NCBI RefSeq assembly: GCF_018403245.1
Contig: NZ_BOSH01000006.1
Location: forward strand, 186,001-250,000
DNA: 64,000 nt
Source: Paenibacillus sp. J2TS4
GTDB lineage: Bacteria > Bacillota > Bacilli > Paenibacillales > NBRC-103111
Direction: 5' to 3'
Shown: one piece after another, positions 43,335-51,185 of the stretch
Position numbering within the stretch: position 1 is the first letter of the stretch
Layout: the number at the start of each line of letters is the position of its first letter
Program-made: the position numbers and the translations under genes
The notes under the pieces: generated by a model
What the model saw: only the letters and a program-made list of their open reading frames with translations
Database searches by the model: none
Told to the model about the DNA's origin: nothing

Positions 43335-44348
43335 TTACATGATGTTCAGAGCCTGTGCGGAAGAGCGGATAATGAGCTCTGGGGGCAGCACGATTTTGCG
43401 GTAGTCTCCCTCGGACTTATCCTGAATTCGTTCGATGAGCAGTTGAATGCCGAGAGCTCCGAACTGGTAGGCCGGTTGGGAAGCCACGGTCAGGAATGGG
43501 TCAAGACTCAGGCTTTCGCCAAAATCATCGAAGCAGACGACCGAAATTTGCTTCGGCACAGAAATTCCTTTGGCTCGCAAGGAACGTATGGCTCCGATCG
43601 CAAGAAAATTGTTCGCTGCGAAGATCGCTGTAGGGGGATCGGTTTGCTGAAGAAGAGAGTCCATGGCCAGGTTCTCCGCAGCCGGCTTATAGTCTAGTTC
43701 CACTACGAGGCGATCATCATAGGCCAGATCGTTCAGCTTGAGGGCTTCCTTGTAGCCTGCCAGTCTATGGCGGGCGGTGGAGACATGCAGAGGCCCGTTC
43801 AGTAGAGCGATCCGCTTGTGTCCGAGTGAGATCAAATGCTCGACGAGCTGTCTCGCTCCTGCTCTGCTGTCTCCAAGCACCATATCGGTTTCGAAGCCGG
43901 GCACTTCCCGGTCGAGCAAAACCAAAGGAATGTTATGGGTACGAAGAATGGAGAGATGCTCTAGCGAAGCATCGCCGGTCGGAGCGAATAGAACTCCGTC
44001 CACCCTCGCGGTCAACATCATGTCGACATATTCCTTTTCCTTCTGCAAATTTTCGTCACTGTTGCCAAAAAGCAGCTTATATCCCCGCCGCATCGCTGCA
44101 TCCTCTGCTCCGCGGGCGAGTGTCGTAAAGAAAGGATTCGTAATATCGGTGATCAGAAGAGATAAAATTTTCGTTTCCTGCAGGACGAGGCTTCGGGCCA
44201 TCGAATTCGGGACGTAATTCATTTCCTCCATTATTTTTTTCACTTTTATTCGCGTCTTCTCGCTAATACGGCCAGAGTTATTGATAACTCTCGATACCGT
44301 CATGGCGGACACGTTCGCCTTTTTGGCAATATCATAAATGGTTACCAC
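43335..44348 (-). CDS. LacI-family transcriptional regulator of the sugar-acid operon
   Basis: This 337-residue repressor has the HTH TIYDIAKKANVSAMTVSRVI, the hinge RSLVLQ and a periplasmic-binding-like sensor domain. The start is GTG with AAGGA upstream. It is divergent from the uxaA-type operon, whose promoter carries a perfect GTTATCGATAAC palindrome of the LacI-family type, so it probably represses that operon and is released by a sugar or sugar acid. Confidence 0.92.
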   Translation of the reverse strand: MVTIYDIAKKANVSAMTVSRVINNSGRISEKTRIKVKKIMEEMNYVPNSMARSLVLQETKILSLLITDITNPFFTTLARGAEDAAMRRGYKLLFGNSDENLQKEKEYVDMMLTARVDGVLFAPTGDASLEHLSILRTHNIPLVLLDREVPGFETDMVLGDSRAGARQLVEHLISLGHKRIALLNGPLHVSTARHRLAGYKEALKLNDLAYDDRLVVELDYKPAAENLAMDSLLQQTDPPTAIFAANNFLAIGAIRSLRAKGISVPKQISVVCFDDFGESLSLDPFLTVASQPAYQFGALGIQLLIERIQDKSEGDYRKIVLPPELIIRSSAQALNIM

Positions 44349-44547
44349 ACATATCGTCCTTCGTTATATAAAATTTTTAATAATAGTTTACCACATTGGG
44401 GAGCCGCAGGTCATTATTGTGCTGAAAATCTCCTATTCATGGTGGACCTAGCTTCCTTTTGAAGAAGGCTTCCGTCTTTTGCGATAAAGCGTAAATTCGG
44501 GAGGCTTTTGTTCTTAAAAAAACAAATGACGGGCAAAATAAAAACAA

Positions 44548-44576
44548 TTGACAGCCAGAGAAGGAGTTGTTATGTT
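44548..44576 (+). promoter_or_regulatory. Promoter of the putative fucose operon
   Basis: Perfect -35 TTGACA (44548-44553), 17-base spacer, -10 TATGTT (44571-44576). The start would fall inside the operator at 44580-44591. Confidence 0.85.
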
Positions 44577-44579
44577 AGA

Positions 44580-44591
44580 GTTATCGATAAC
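44580..44591. promoter_or_regulatory. LacI-type operator
   Basis: GTTATCGATAAC is a perfect 12-bp palindrome with the central CG typical of LacI/GalR operators, lying at the transcription start just below the promoter. Confidence 0.82.
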
Positions 44592-44618
44592 ATTTATAAT
44601 TTGGGGATGGTGAATGTA

Positions 44619-44951
44619 ATGGCAGCTCCTATTCAAGCCGGGGCAGAGGCACTGATGATGGATGCCAAGGATCATGTGGCTACCGCAATCAAAGATTTGC
44701 GTCCGGGAGAGACGATCATTTATCGGGTTGCTGGAGAATCGTATTCTTTGGAAATCATGGAAGCGATTCCGTTCGGACATAAGGTGGCCATTGTCCTGAT
44801 TTCAGAAGGGACTCACGTTCGGAAATATGGAGAGGTAATCGGACGGGCTACCGAGAATATCGCCCCAGGCTTCCATGTTCATGTTCACAACGTGGAAGGG
44901 ATTCGCGGAAGAGGAGATCAAGCCCAAGCGGCAGGAGGTGGGAAGGCATGA
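44619..44951 (+). CDS. UxaA-family dehydratase small (SAF) subunit
   Basis: This 110-residue SAF-domain protein corresponds to the N-terminal part of altronate dehydratase UxaA (KDHVATAIKDLRPGETIIYR, then EAIPFGHKVAI and GEVIGRA). The start is set at the ATG at 44619 after GGTG; in-frame codons further up lack good sites and lie inside the operator. It overlaps the large-subunit gene (ATGA). The pair dehydrates a sugar acid to a 2-keto-3-deoxy acid. Confidence 0.87.
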   Translation: MAAPIQAGAEALMMDAKDHVATAIKDLRPGETIIYRVAGESYSLEIMEAIPFGHKVAIVLISEGTHVRKYGEVIGRATENIAPGFHVHVHNVEGIRGRGDQAQAAGGGKA

Positions 44952-46108
44952 GTACGTTTATGGGGTACCGCAGAGCGAATGGAGAAGCGGGCATCCGCAA
45001 TCATCTGTTGATCATTCCGACCGTTATTTGCTCGAATCAAGTATGCAGCCGGATTACTCAACTGGTGCCGGATACGGTCGCTATTCCCCACCAGCACGGA
45101 TGCAGCCAAATAGGCGCAGACAAGGACAGGACGTTCAATGTACTGGCCGGGACAGGCCGGAACCCCAATGTAGGCGGGGTGATTATCATCAGCCTGGGCT
45201 GCGAAGTAGTCGACCCGATCGCGCTCGCCGAAGCGATTAAAGAGACGGGCAAGCCAGTCGAGGTATTCGATATCCAATCCGTGGGCGGGTCGGTTAAGGC
45301 GATTCAGCATGGAGTGGAGCTGGCCAAACGGATGAGAGAGCAGCTGGATCGCGAGCAGAAGGTCGAAATACCGCTCAGTGAGCTGAGAGTAGGTGTCAAA
45401 TGCGGAGGGTCCGATGCGACCTCGGGGCTTGCTTCGAACCCTGCCCTTGGCGTGGCGGCTGACCGTCTGATCGAACAAGGCGGCAGCATCGTCATCGGGG
45501 AAACTACCGAAATTATCGGGGCCGAGCATGTGCTGGCCGGACGCTGCCGGACACCGGAAATTTCCGATCAGCTATATCATATTGTCGATCGCTTCGAGAA
45601 GGAAGTCGAACGGATGGGGGCTGATATGCGCGGCGGCAATCCGAGCCCGGGCAACATTGCAGGGGGATTGACGACAATAGAGGAAAAATCGCTTGGCTGC
45701 ATAAGCAAGTGCGGAACCGCGCCCATAGAAGGAATCGTGGAATATGCCGAGGAGCTTCCCGGCAAAGGGCTGTATTTTATGGATTCGCCCGGGAATGACA
45801 TCGAATGTGTCTCCGGAATGGCGGCGGGCGGTGCGCATATCGTCTGTTTTACGACCGGCCGTGGAACTCCGACCGGCTCAGCGGTAATCCCGGTTATTAA
45901 AATAACAGGGAACAAGCAGATGTACGAGCGGATGACGGACAATATGGACGTGGACGTGAGTGATATGCTGTCAGGGACGCTCAGCCTGGAGGAGGCGGGG
46001 GGACGAATATGGGAGGAAATTCAGGAAGTGAGCCGGGGCAAATTGACCAAGGCAGAAATTCTCGGACATCAGGAGTTCAGCATTAACCGGATTGGCCCGA
46101 GTCTGTAG
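44948..46108 (+). CDS. UxaA-family dehydratase large subunit
   Basis: This 386-residue protein is the catalytic part of the altronate/galactarate dehydratase family, with GYRRANGEAGIRNHLLIIPT, HQHGCSQIGAD, VGVKCGGSDATSGLASNPALG and FTTGRGTPTGSAVIPVIKI. Cys residues in these motifs probably bind metal or Fe-S. The split into two subunits matches the arrangement in the Campylobacter fucose locus. With the fucosidase and mutarotase genes nearby, L-fuconate or a similar acid is the likely substrate; altronate cannot be excluded. Confidence 0.88.
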   Translation: MSTFMGYRRANGEAGIRNHLLIIPTVICSNQVCSRITQLVPDTVAIPHQHGCSQIGADKDRTFNVLAGTGRNPNVGGVIIISLGCEVVDPIALAEAIKETGKPVEVFDIQSVGGSVKAIQHGVELAKRMREQLDREQKVEIPLSELRVGVKCGGSDATSGLASNPALGVAADRLIEQGGSIVIGETTEIIGAEHVLAGRCRTPEISDQLYHIVDRFEKEVERMGADMRGGNPSPGNIAGGLTTIEEKSLGCISKCGTAPIEGIVEYAEELPGKGLYFMDSPGNDIECVSGMAAGGAHIVCFTTGRGTPTGSAVIPVIKITGNKQMYERMTDNMDVDVSDMLSGTLSLEEAGGRIWEEIQEVSRGKLTKAEILGHQEFSINRIGPSL

Positions 46109-46132
46109 CTTTTTAATAAATCAGAAATCAAT

Positions 46133-46212
46133 AGAGCAGCTCCCTTTGGTATTCTATCATTCTATAACCTTTGCAATTCTGTAGTTGCGCAGGTCCAATT
46201 GGAAGCTGCTCT
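46133..46212 (+). other. Long-range hairpin inside the operon
   Basis: AGAGCAGCT (46133-46141) and AGCTGCTCT (46204-46212) are perfect complements 62 bases apart, ending 20 bases before the next start and followed by TAATTT. It may attenuate transcription between uxaA-type and SDR genes. Confidence 0.45.
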
Positions 46213-46231
46213 TAATTTATAAGGGGAGATA

Positions 46232-47029
46232 GTGTTGAAAAGATTGGAGAACCGAATTGCGCTTGTAACAGGGGGCAGCCGTGGAATTGGCGAGGCCATC
46301 GTGCTGAGACTGGCCGAGGAAGGCGCCGATGTGGCCATTAATTACACGTCTGACCGTTCACGTTCTTTGGCTGAAGCCGTCAAGGACAAGGTAGAAGCGC
46401 TAGGCCGCCGAGCGATCGTCGTTCGAGCCGATGTAGGACGTAAAGAAGAGGTGCTCGCGATGTTCGATCAGATTGAGCGGGAGCTTGGCGAGGTTGAAAT
46501 TTTGGTGAATAATGCCGGGATTGCGCCGTTCGAGCCTTTCATGAAAGTATCGGAAGAAACCTGGGATCGCACCTACAACACCAATGTCAAATCGATTTTT
46601 CTCTGTTCCCAAAGGGCATCCGACAAAATGACGGTCAAGCGGTACGGAAAAATAATAAACGTCTTGTCGACCGCCAGTCTGCTCGTTACCAGCCCGGTGA
46701 TTCCGCATTATCAATCCTCTAAAGCAGCCGCGAATATGCTGACCAAAGGAATGGCGATTGAGTTGGGTAAATATAACATTAATGTAAATGCTGTAGGACC
46801 CAGCACCGTGGACACGGATATGTGTACAGATTATTTGGCCGATCCCGCAATCCGGCAGAAGGAAGTGGAAGCGAATCCGATGAAACGGCTGGGGACCGCC
46901 CGGCAAATCGGGGACGCGGTCGTCTTTCTCGCCTCGGAGGAAGCGATGCAGGTCAACGGCCATCTGTTGATGGTGGATGGCGGTCTGACTGTTAAGGCGG
47001 CCCAGCCCGACGATCATATGGACAGATAA
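46232..47029 (+). CDS. SDR-family oxidoreductase
   Basis: This 265-residue short-chain dehydrogenase has the NAD(P) motif TGGSRGIGEA, NNAG, and catalytic Ser plus YQSSK. The start is GTG with GGGGAG upstream. In this operon it could oxidise a 2-keto-3-deoxy-sugar acid or act as sugar dehydrogenase. It has an acidic His-rich tail (PDDHMDR) beyond the usual SDR end. Confidence 0.9.
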   Translation: MLKRLENRIALVTGGSRGIGEAIVLRLAEEGADVAINYTSDRSRSLAEAVKDKVEALGRRAIVVRADVGRKEEVLAMFDQIERELGEVEILVNNAGIAPFEPFMKVSEETWDRTYNTNVKSIFLCSQRASDKMTVKRYGKIINVLSTASLLVTSPVIPHYQSSKAAANMLTKGMAIELGKYNINVNAVGPSTVDTDMCTDYLADPAIRQKEVEANPMKRLGTARQIGDAVVFLASEEAMQVNGHLLMVDGGLTVKAAQPDDHMDR

Positions 47030-47081
47030 AATCAGCTAAGCGGTGTCTATATGAATGTTCATCGATGGGGAGGTTAGGAAG

Positions 47082-47291
47082 ATGACGATAAGATGGCAGT
47101 ACAGGACCACGACGGAGACGCAGCGTCTAGACGAATGGGGAGAGCAAGGCTGGGAATTGGTCAGTGTAGTTATCGTGGACGGTCGGGAAAAGCTGTATTT
47201 CAAAAAGCCGGCCCCGTCTATACGCGAGCAGATTACGCTGGAACAGCGCAGTCAAGTCATCGGAGAGACCAGGGAGGACTCGGAAGCATGA
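47082..47291 (+). CDS. DUF4177-like small protein
   Basis: This 69-residue protein has the pattern of DUF4177 (WQYRTTTETQRLDEWGEQGW then ELVSVV). Its function is unknown. GGAGG lies before the ATG at 47082. Its stop overlaps the mutarotase ATG (ATGA), so it is part of the operon. Confidence 0.72.
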   Translation: MTIRWQYRTTTETQRLDEWGEQGWELVSVVIVDGREKLYFKKPAPSIREQITLEQRSQVIGETREDSEA

Positions 47292-47674
47292 AAAAAAGCG
47301 GAATTCTTCACCCGGAGCTGAACCGGATATTGGCCGAGACCGGTCATACGGATCTGTTGACGATTTGTGATCGGGGCTTTCCGGTCCCGATGACAGTCGA
47401 GCGTCTCGACCTGGCTCTGGTCGATAATCTTCCGTCGGTTATGGATGTTCTTCAGGCCGTACATGACGAATTTATCATTGACCGGATTATTGTAACCGAG
47501 GAAATGCTGGAGGCGAGTCCAGAGCGTTTTGCCGCCATGCAGAAGGCTTGCCCCCGTGTGGGCTGGACGATCATCCCGCATGTCCGATTCAAGGAAATCT
47601 GCCCGGAATCCCGGGCCGTTATTCGTACCGGAGATACGACTCCCTATGCGAATATTATGATCGTCTCGGGCTAA
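47288..47674 (+). CDS. RbsD/FucU-family sugar mutarotase
   Basis: This 128-residue protein interconverts sugar anomers. His20 in GHTDLLTICDRGFPVP is the conserved catalytic His, and TTPYANIMI closes the family sequence. FucU acts on L-fucose and RbsD on D-ribose; the fucosidase genes nearby favour FucU function. It is coupled to the preceding gene by a 4-base overlap. Confidence 0.9.
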   Translation: MKKSGILHPELNRILAETGHTDLLTICDRGFPVPMTVERLDLALVDNLPSVMDVLQAVHDEFIIDRIIVTEEMLEASPERFAAMQKACPRVGWTIIPHVRFKEICPESRAVIRTGDTTPYANIMIVSG

Positions 47675-47744
47675 TCAGCATACATATGTTCAGTGATGCC
47701 TGCAGGAAATAAGGATAAGGTCAGGGGATAAGGAGGAAGCAAGG

Positions 47745-48518
47745 ATGAGACTAAGGGAAAAAGTATGCTTAATCACCGGTTCCGGATCGGGAATCGGACA
47801 GAGTACCGCCCTGTTATTTGCCAGGGAAGGCGCGACGGTCATCGTTAATGATTTGGATGAGGAGAAGGGCAATTCAACCGTAGCGCAGATTAAAGAGGGC
47901 GGTGGGGAAGGGCTGTTCCTTCGGGCCGACGTGACCGATCCTGCGCAAGTCGATGATATGATTAGCGAAGCGTTAGCTCAATATGGACGGATCGACGTGC
48001 TGTTCAACAACGCCGGAATTAGCGGAGTAGGCGCTCTGCATGAAGTGGAGCCGGAAGTATGGGACAGAGTGATGAACATTAACATCAGGGGAGTATATTT
48101 GCCCTCCAAATATGTTCTCCCGCATATGATGGAGCGCAAGGAAGGCTCGATTATTAACATGTCGTCCTGTATTGCCGAGATCGGCTTGGCACGGCGCGCG
48201 TCTTACGCGGCGACCAAAGGGGCGGTCCTTGCCCTGACGAAATCGATGCAGGTCGACTACGCGCCGTACGGCATCCGGGTTAATGCGCTGCTGCCCGGAA
48301 CCATCCTGACTCCGTTCGTCGAAAATTATTTGCGAACCTCATATGAGGATCCGGAAGAGGCCATCGCCTCGATCAAGACGCGCCAATTAAGCGGGGAACT
48401 GGGAAGGCCGGAGGATGTGGCGAAGGCTGCATTATTCCTGGCCTCCGACGAATCCAAGTTTATGATGGGCTCTCCGCTTTATATAGACGGCGGGGTCGTT
48501 TTTGGCAAAAATGCATAG
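47745..48518 (+). CDS. SDR-family oxidoreductase, candidate L-fucose dehydrogenase
   Basis: This 257-residue short-chain dehydrogenase has TGSGSGIGQS, NNAG, MSSCIAEIG and YAATKGA, ending IDGGVVFGKNA. AAGGAGG lies before the ATG. It resembles sugar/cyclitol dehydrogenases; with the mutarotase upstream and fucosidase downstream it is a candidate for oxidising L-fucose to its lactone. Which of the two SDRs does this is not decidable here. Confidence 0.88.
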   Translation: MRLREKVCLITGSGSGIGQSTALLFAREGATVIVNDLDEEKGNSTVAQIKEGGGEGLFLRADVTDPAQVDDMISEALAQYGRIDVLFNNAGISGVGALHEVEPEVWDRVMNINIRGVYLPSKYVLPHMMERKEGSIINMSSCIAEIGLARRASYAATKGAVLALTKSMQVDYAPYGIRVNALLPGTILTPFVENYLRTSYEDPEEAIASIKTRQLSGELGRPEDVAKAALFLASDESKFMMGSPLYIDGGVVFGKNA

Positions 48519-48597
48519 AGAACAAGTTGCTTTTGCCTCTCATTTAAAGGAAGATTTGATGGTGTATCGACTTTTATACAGGTGAGGAGGGATTGGT

Positions 48598-50919
48598 TTG
48601 CAAGCAGACAGGCTAGATGTTCCATTAAACAGGAACAGGTTATGGTATCGTCAACCAGCCGCAAAATGGGTTCAGGCGATTCCGATCGGCAACGGGAAGC
48701 TCGGTGGAATGATCTTCGGCAAGGTCGCCGAGGAAAAAATTCAATTGAACGAGGATTCCGTCTGGTACGGGGGACCGATGGAAAGGGATAATCCCGATGC
48801 TCCGGAGCATCTGGCGGAAATCCGCAGGCTGCTGTTCGCGGGCCGGCCCGAAGAGGCTGAACGGCTGGCGCGTATGGCGCTTACCTCTTCGCCCAAATAT
48901 TTTGGGCCCTATCAGCCGCTGGGTGATTTGAATCTGTATTTTGCCGGCCATTCAGCGGAAGCGGATCAGTACGTCCGGGAATTGGACATGGACGCCGGAG
49001 TGGCCCGAGTCCAATACCGGATAGGTAACGTTAACTATACCCGTGAGCTGTTTTGCAGTGCGGTAGATGATGTCATGGCCGTTCGGCTGACCTGCGATCA
49101 GCCTGGAGAATTAACGCTCAGTGCGAATCTTAGCCGTCGTCCCTTCGACCGGGGAACGGTCTCGATAGGCAGCGATGCGATCGCCATGACCGGGCAGTGC
49201 GGTCCGGATGGAATCGAATACTGCGCGATGCTGACAGCGGTCAGTGAAGGCGGAAGGGTACAGATTATCGGAGATTTTGTATCGGTTGAGGAAGCGGACT
49301 CGATTACGTTATATATTGCTGCAGCAACGACTTACCGCCACGAGCAGCCGCTGGAAGTGTGCACAAGAAAGATAGAGTCCGCCGCTGCTATGACCTACAC
49401 GGAGCTGCGGGACCGGCATGTGCACGATCATCGTGTCTTGTTCCGGAGGATGGAGCTTAGACTGGGAAGCGATGAAGCTATCCTCGAGCGAGACCGATGT
49501 TCTACGGACGAGCGGTTGGAGCGTATTCAAGAAGGGGAAGCGGATCACGGTCTGATCGAGCAGTTTTTTCAATTTGGCCGATATTTGTTAATGGCCAGCT
49601 CCCGTCCCGGCTCCCTGCCGGCCAATCTCCAGGGCATATGGAATGATAATTTTACCCCAAGCTGGGAATCCAAATATACGATTAATATTAATACGGAGAT
49701 GAATTATTGGCCGGCGGAAGTATGCAATCTGGCGGAGTGCCATGCCCCGCTTTTTGACCTAATCGACAAGATGAAGGCCAGCGGACGCCAAACCGCTTCC
49801 CAAGTCTATGGAGCGAGAGGCTTCGTCGCTCACCATAATACGAATTTGTGGGGAGACACGGCGATGGACGGCGCCATTCTCTCCTCCATTATTTGGCCGA
49901 TGGGTGCGGCTTGGCTGTCGCTCCATCTGTGGGAGCATTATCGCTTCGGATTGGATCGAAGCTTTCTTGCGGAGCGGGTCTACCCGACGCTCAAGGAGGC
50001 GTCCGAATTTTTCCTCGATTATTTGGTTGAGGATAGTCAGGGCCGGCTCGTCACCGGACCGTCCTTATCGCCGGAGAACCGGTATCGAACGGAAGAAGGC
50101 AATCATGGCGTACTCTGCATGGGGCCGTCGATGGATTCACAAATATTGCACGCTCTCTTTACGGGCTGCATAGAAGCTGCTGAAATCCTGAATGTGGACG
50201 ACACGTTCCGCCATCAGCTTCAAGCAGCGAGAAGCCGTCTCCCGCAGCCGCAGATCGGCAAGCATGGACAAATTATGGAGTGGTCCAACGATTACGATGA
50301 ACCGGAGCCGGGGCACCGTCATATTTCACATTTGTTCGCGCTTCATCCGGGAGAGCAAATTAATGCTCGCCAGACGCCGGAATGGGCCGAAGCGGCGAGA
50401 AGGACGCTGGAGCGGAGACTGGCCAATGGAGGCGGGCATACAGGCTGGAGCCGGGCGTGGATCGTCAACTTCTGGGCGCGACTGGAAGATGGCGAGCAGG
50501 CCTATGAGCATCTCCATGCACTTATGGCTCAGTCGGTGCTGCCGAATTTGTTCGGCAATCATCCGCCCTTCCAAATCGACGCTAATTTCGGCGGAACCGC
50601 TGCTGTAGCCGAGATGCTCCTGCAATCGCACGGAGGAGAGCTGAGGCTGCTGCCTGCTTTGCCGACCGCATGGGCTGCCGGTCATATCCGCGGCTTGCGG
50701 GCGCGGGGCGGGTTCGAGCTGGATCTGGAATGGGCGGCAGGCCGCTTGACCCGCGCCATCCTCCGCTCCAGCTCGGGAAGCCGCTGCACCGTTCGCAGCG
50801 ATCAACCGCTAGTTGTCCATAAGGAGGGCCGGCCGGTTGAAACAGAATCACCGGAAGCCGCCTTGTACTCTTTTGACACGCAGGCCGGTGGCGAATATGA
50901 GATATTGGTTACTTATTAA
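48598..50919 (+). CDS. GH95 alpha-L-fucosidase
   Basis: This 773-residue glycoside hydrolase family 95 enzyme removes alpha-L-fucose (some act on alpha-L-galactose). It shows the N-terminal WYRQPAAKWVQAIPIGNGKL and LNEDSVWYGGP, and the catalytic region PANLQGIWNDN, YTININTEMNYWPAE, NTNLWGDTAMDG and GWSRAWIVNFWARL. The start is TTG with GAGGAGGG upstream. No signal peptide is present, so it works on imported fucosylated oligosaccharides. It is the last gene of the operon before a strong terminator. Confidence 0.92.
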   Translation: MQADRLDVPLNRNRLWYRQPAAKWVQAIPIGNGKLGGMIFGKVAEEKIQLNEDSVWYGGPMERDNPDAPEHLAEIRRLLFAGRPEEAERLARMALTSSPKYFGPYQPLGDLNLYFAGHSAEADQYVRELDMDAGVARVQYRIGNVNYTRELFCSAVDDVMAVRLTCDQPGELTLSANLSRRPFDRGTVSIGSDAIAMTGQCGPDGIEYCAMLTAVSEGGRVQIIGDFVSVEEADSITLYIAAATTYRHEQPLEVCTRKIESAAAMTYTELRDRHVHDHRVLFRRMELRLGSDEAILERDRCSTDERLERIQEGEADHGLIEQFFQFGRYLLMASSRPGSLPANLQGIWNDNFTPSWESKYTININTEMNYWPAEVCNLAECHAPLFDLIDKMKASGRQTASQVYGARGFVAHHNTNLWGDTAMDGAILSSIIWPMGAAWLSLHLWEHYRFGLDRSFLAERVYPTLKEASEFFLDYLVEDSQGRLVTGPSLSPENRYRTEEGNHGVLCMGPSMDSQILHALFTGCIEAAEILNVDDTFRHQLQAARSRLPQPQIGKHGQIMEWSNDYDEPEPGHRHISHLFALHPGEQINARQTPEWAEAARRTLERRLANGGGHTGWSRAWIVNFWARLEDGEQAYEHLHALMAQSVLPNLFGNHPPFQIDANFGGTAAVAEMLLQSHGGELRLLPALPTAWAAGHIRGLRARGGFELDLEWAAGRLTRAILRSSSGSRCTVRSDQPLVVHKEGRPVETESPEAALYSFDTQAGGEYEILVTY

Positions 50920-50957
50920 ATAATCCACACCCAATAGCGAAGAGGAAATTCTATCAT

Positions 50958-51004
50958 AATGGCGATAACGAAGGCATTTATGCCCTTCGTTATCGCCATT
51001 TTCG
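50958..51004 (+). terminator. Terminator of the fucose-type operon
   Basis: A 17-bp perfect stem (AATGGCGATAACGAAGG with its complement at 50984-51000) and a 9-base loop, followed by TTCGTT. Confidence 0.85.
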
Positions 51005-51185
51005 TTGTCTGGTTCCACTGTGTATTATATAATATAGATGGTTAATCAAATGGATATATAAGGGATAAGGCACTTTCGTTCGGAAAAGATAGACCGATGT
51101 CTTTGGTGCGGCTTATATAGCTTGAATATAAAAATCAGACCTCAGAAGAAGCGATGCTACACAGGGATGAGTAAAGGGGTTATTC

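Noticed and set aside
46133..46212. T-box leader
   Set aside because: The T-box sequence and specifier stem are absent and the gene after it is not an aminoacyl-tRNA or amino acid gene.
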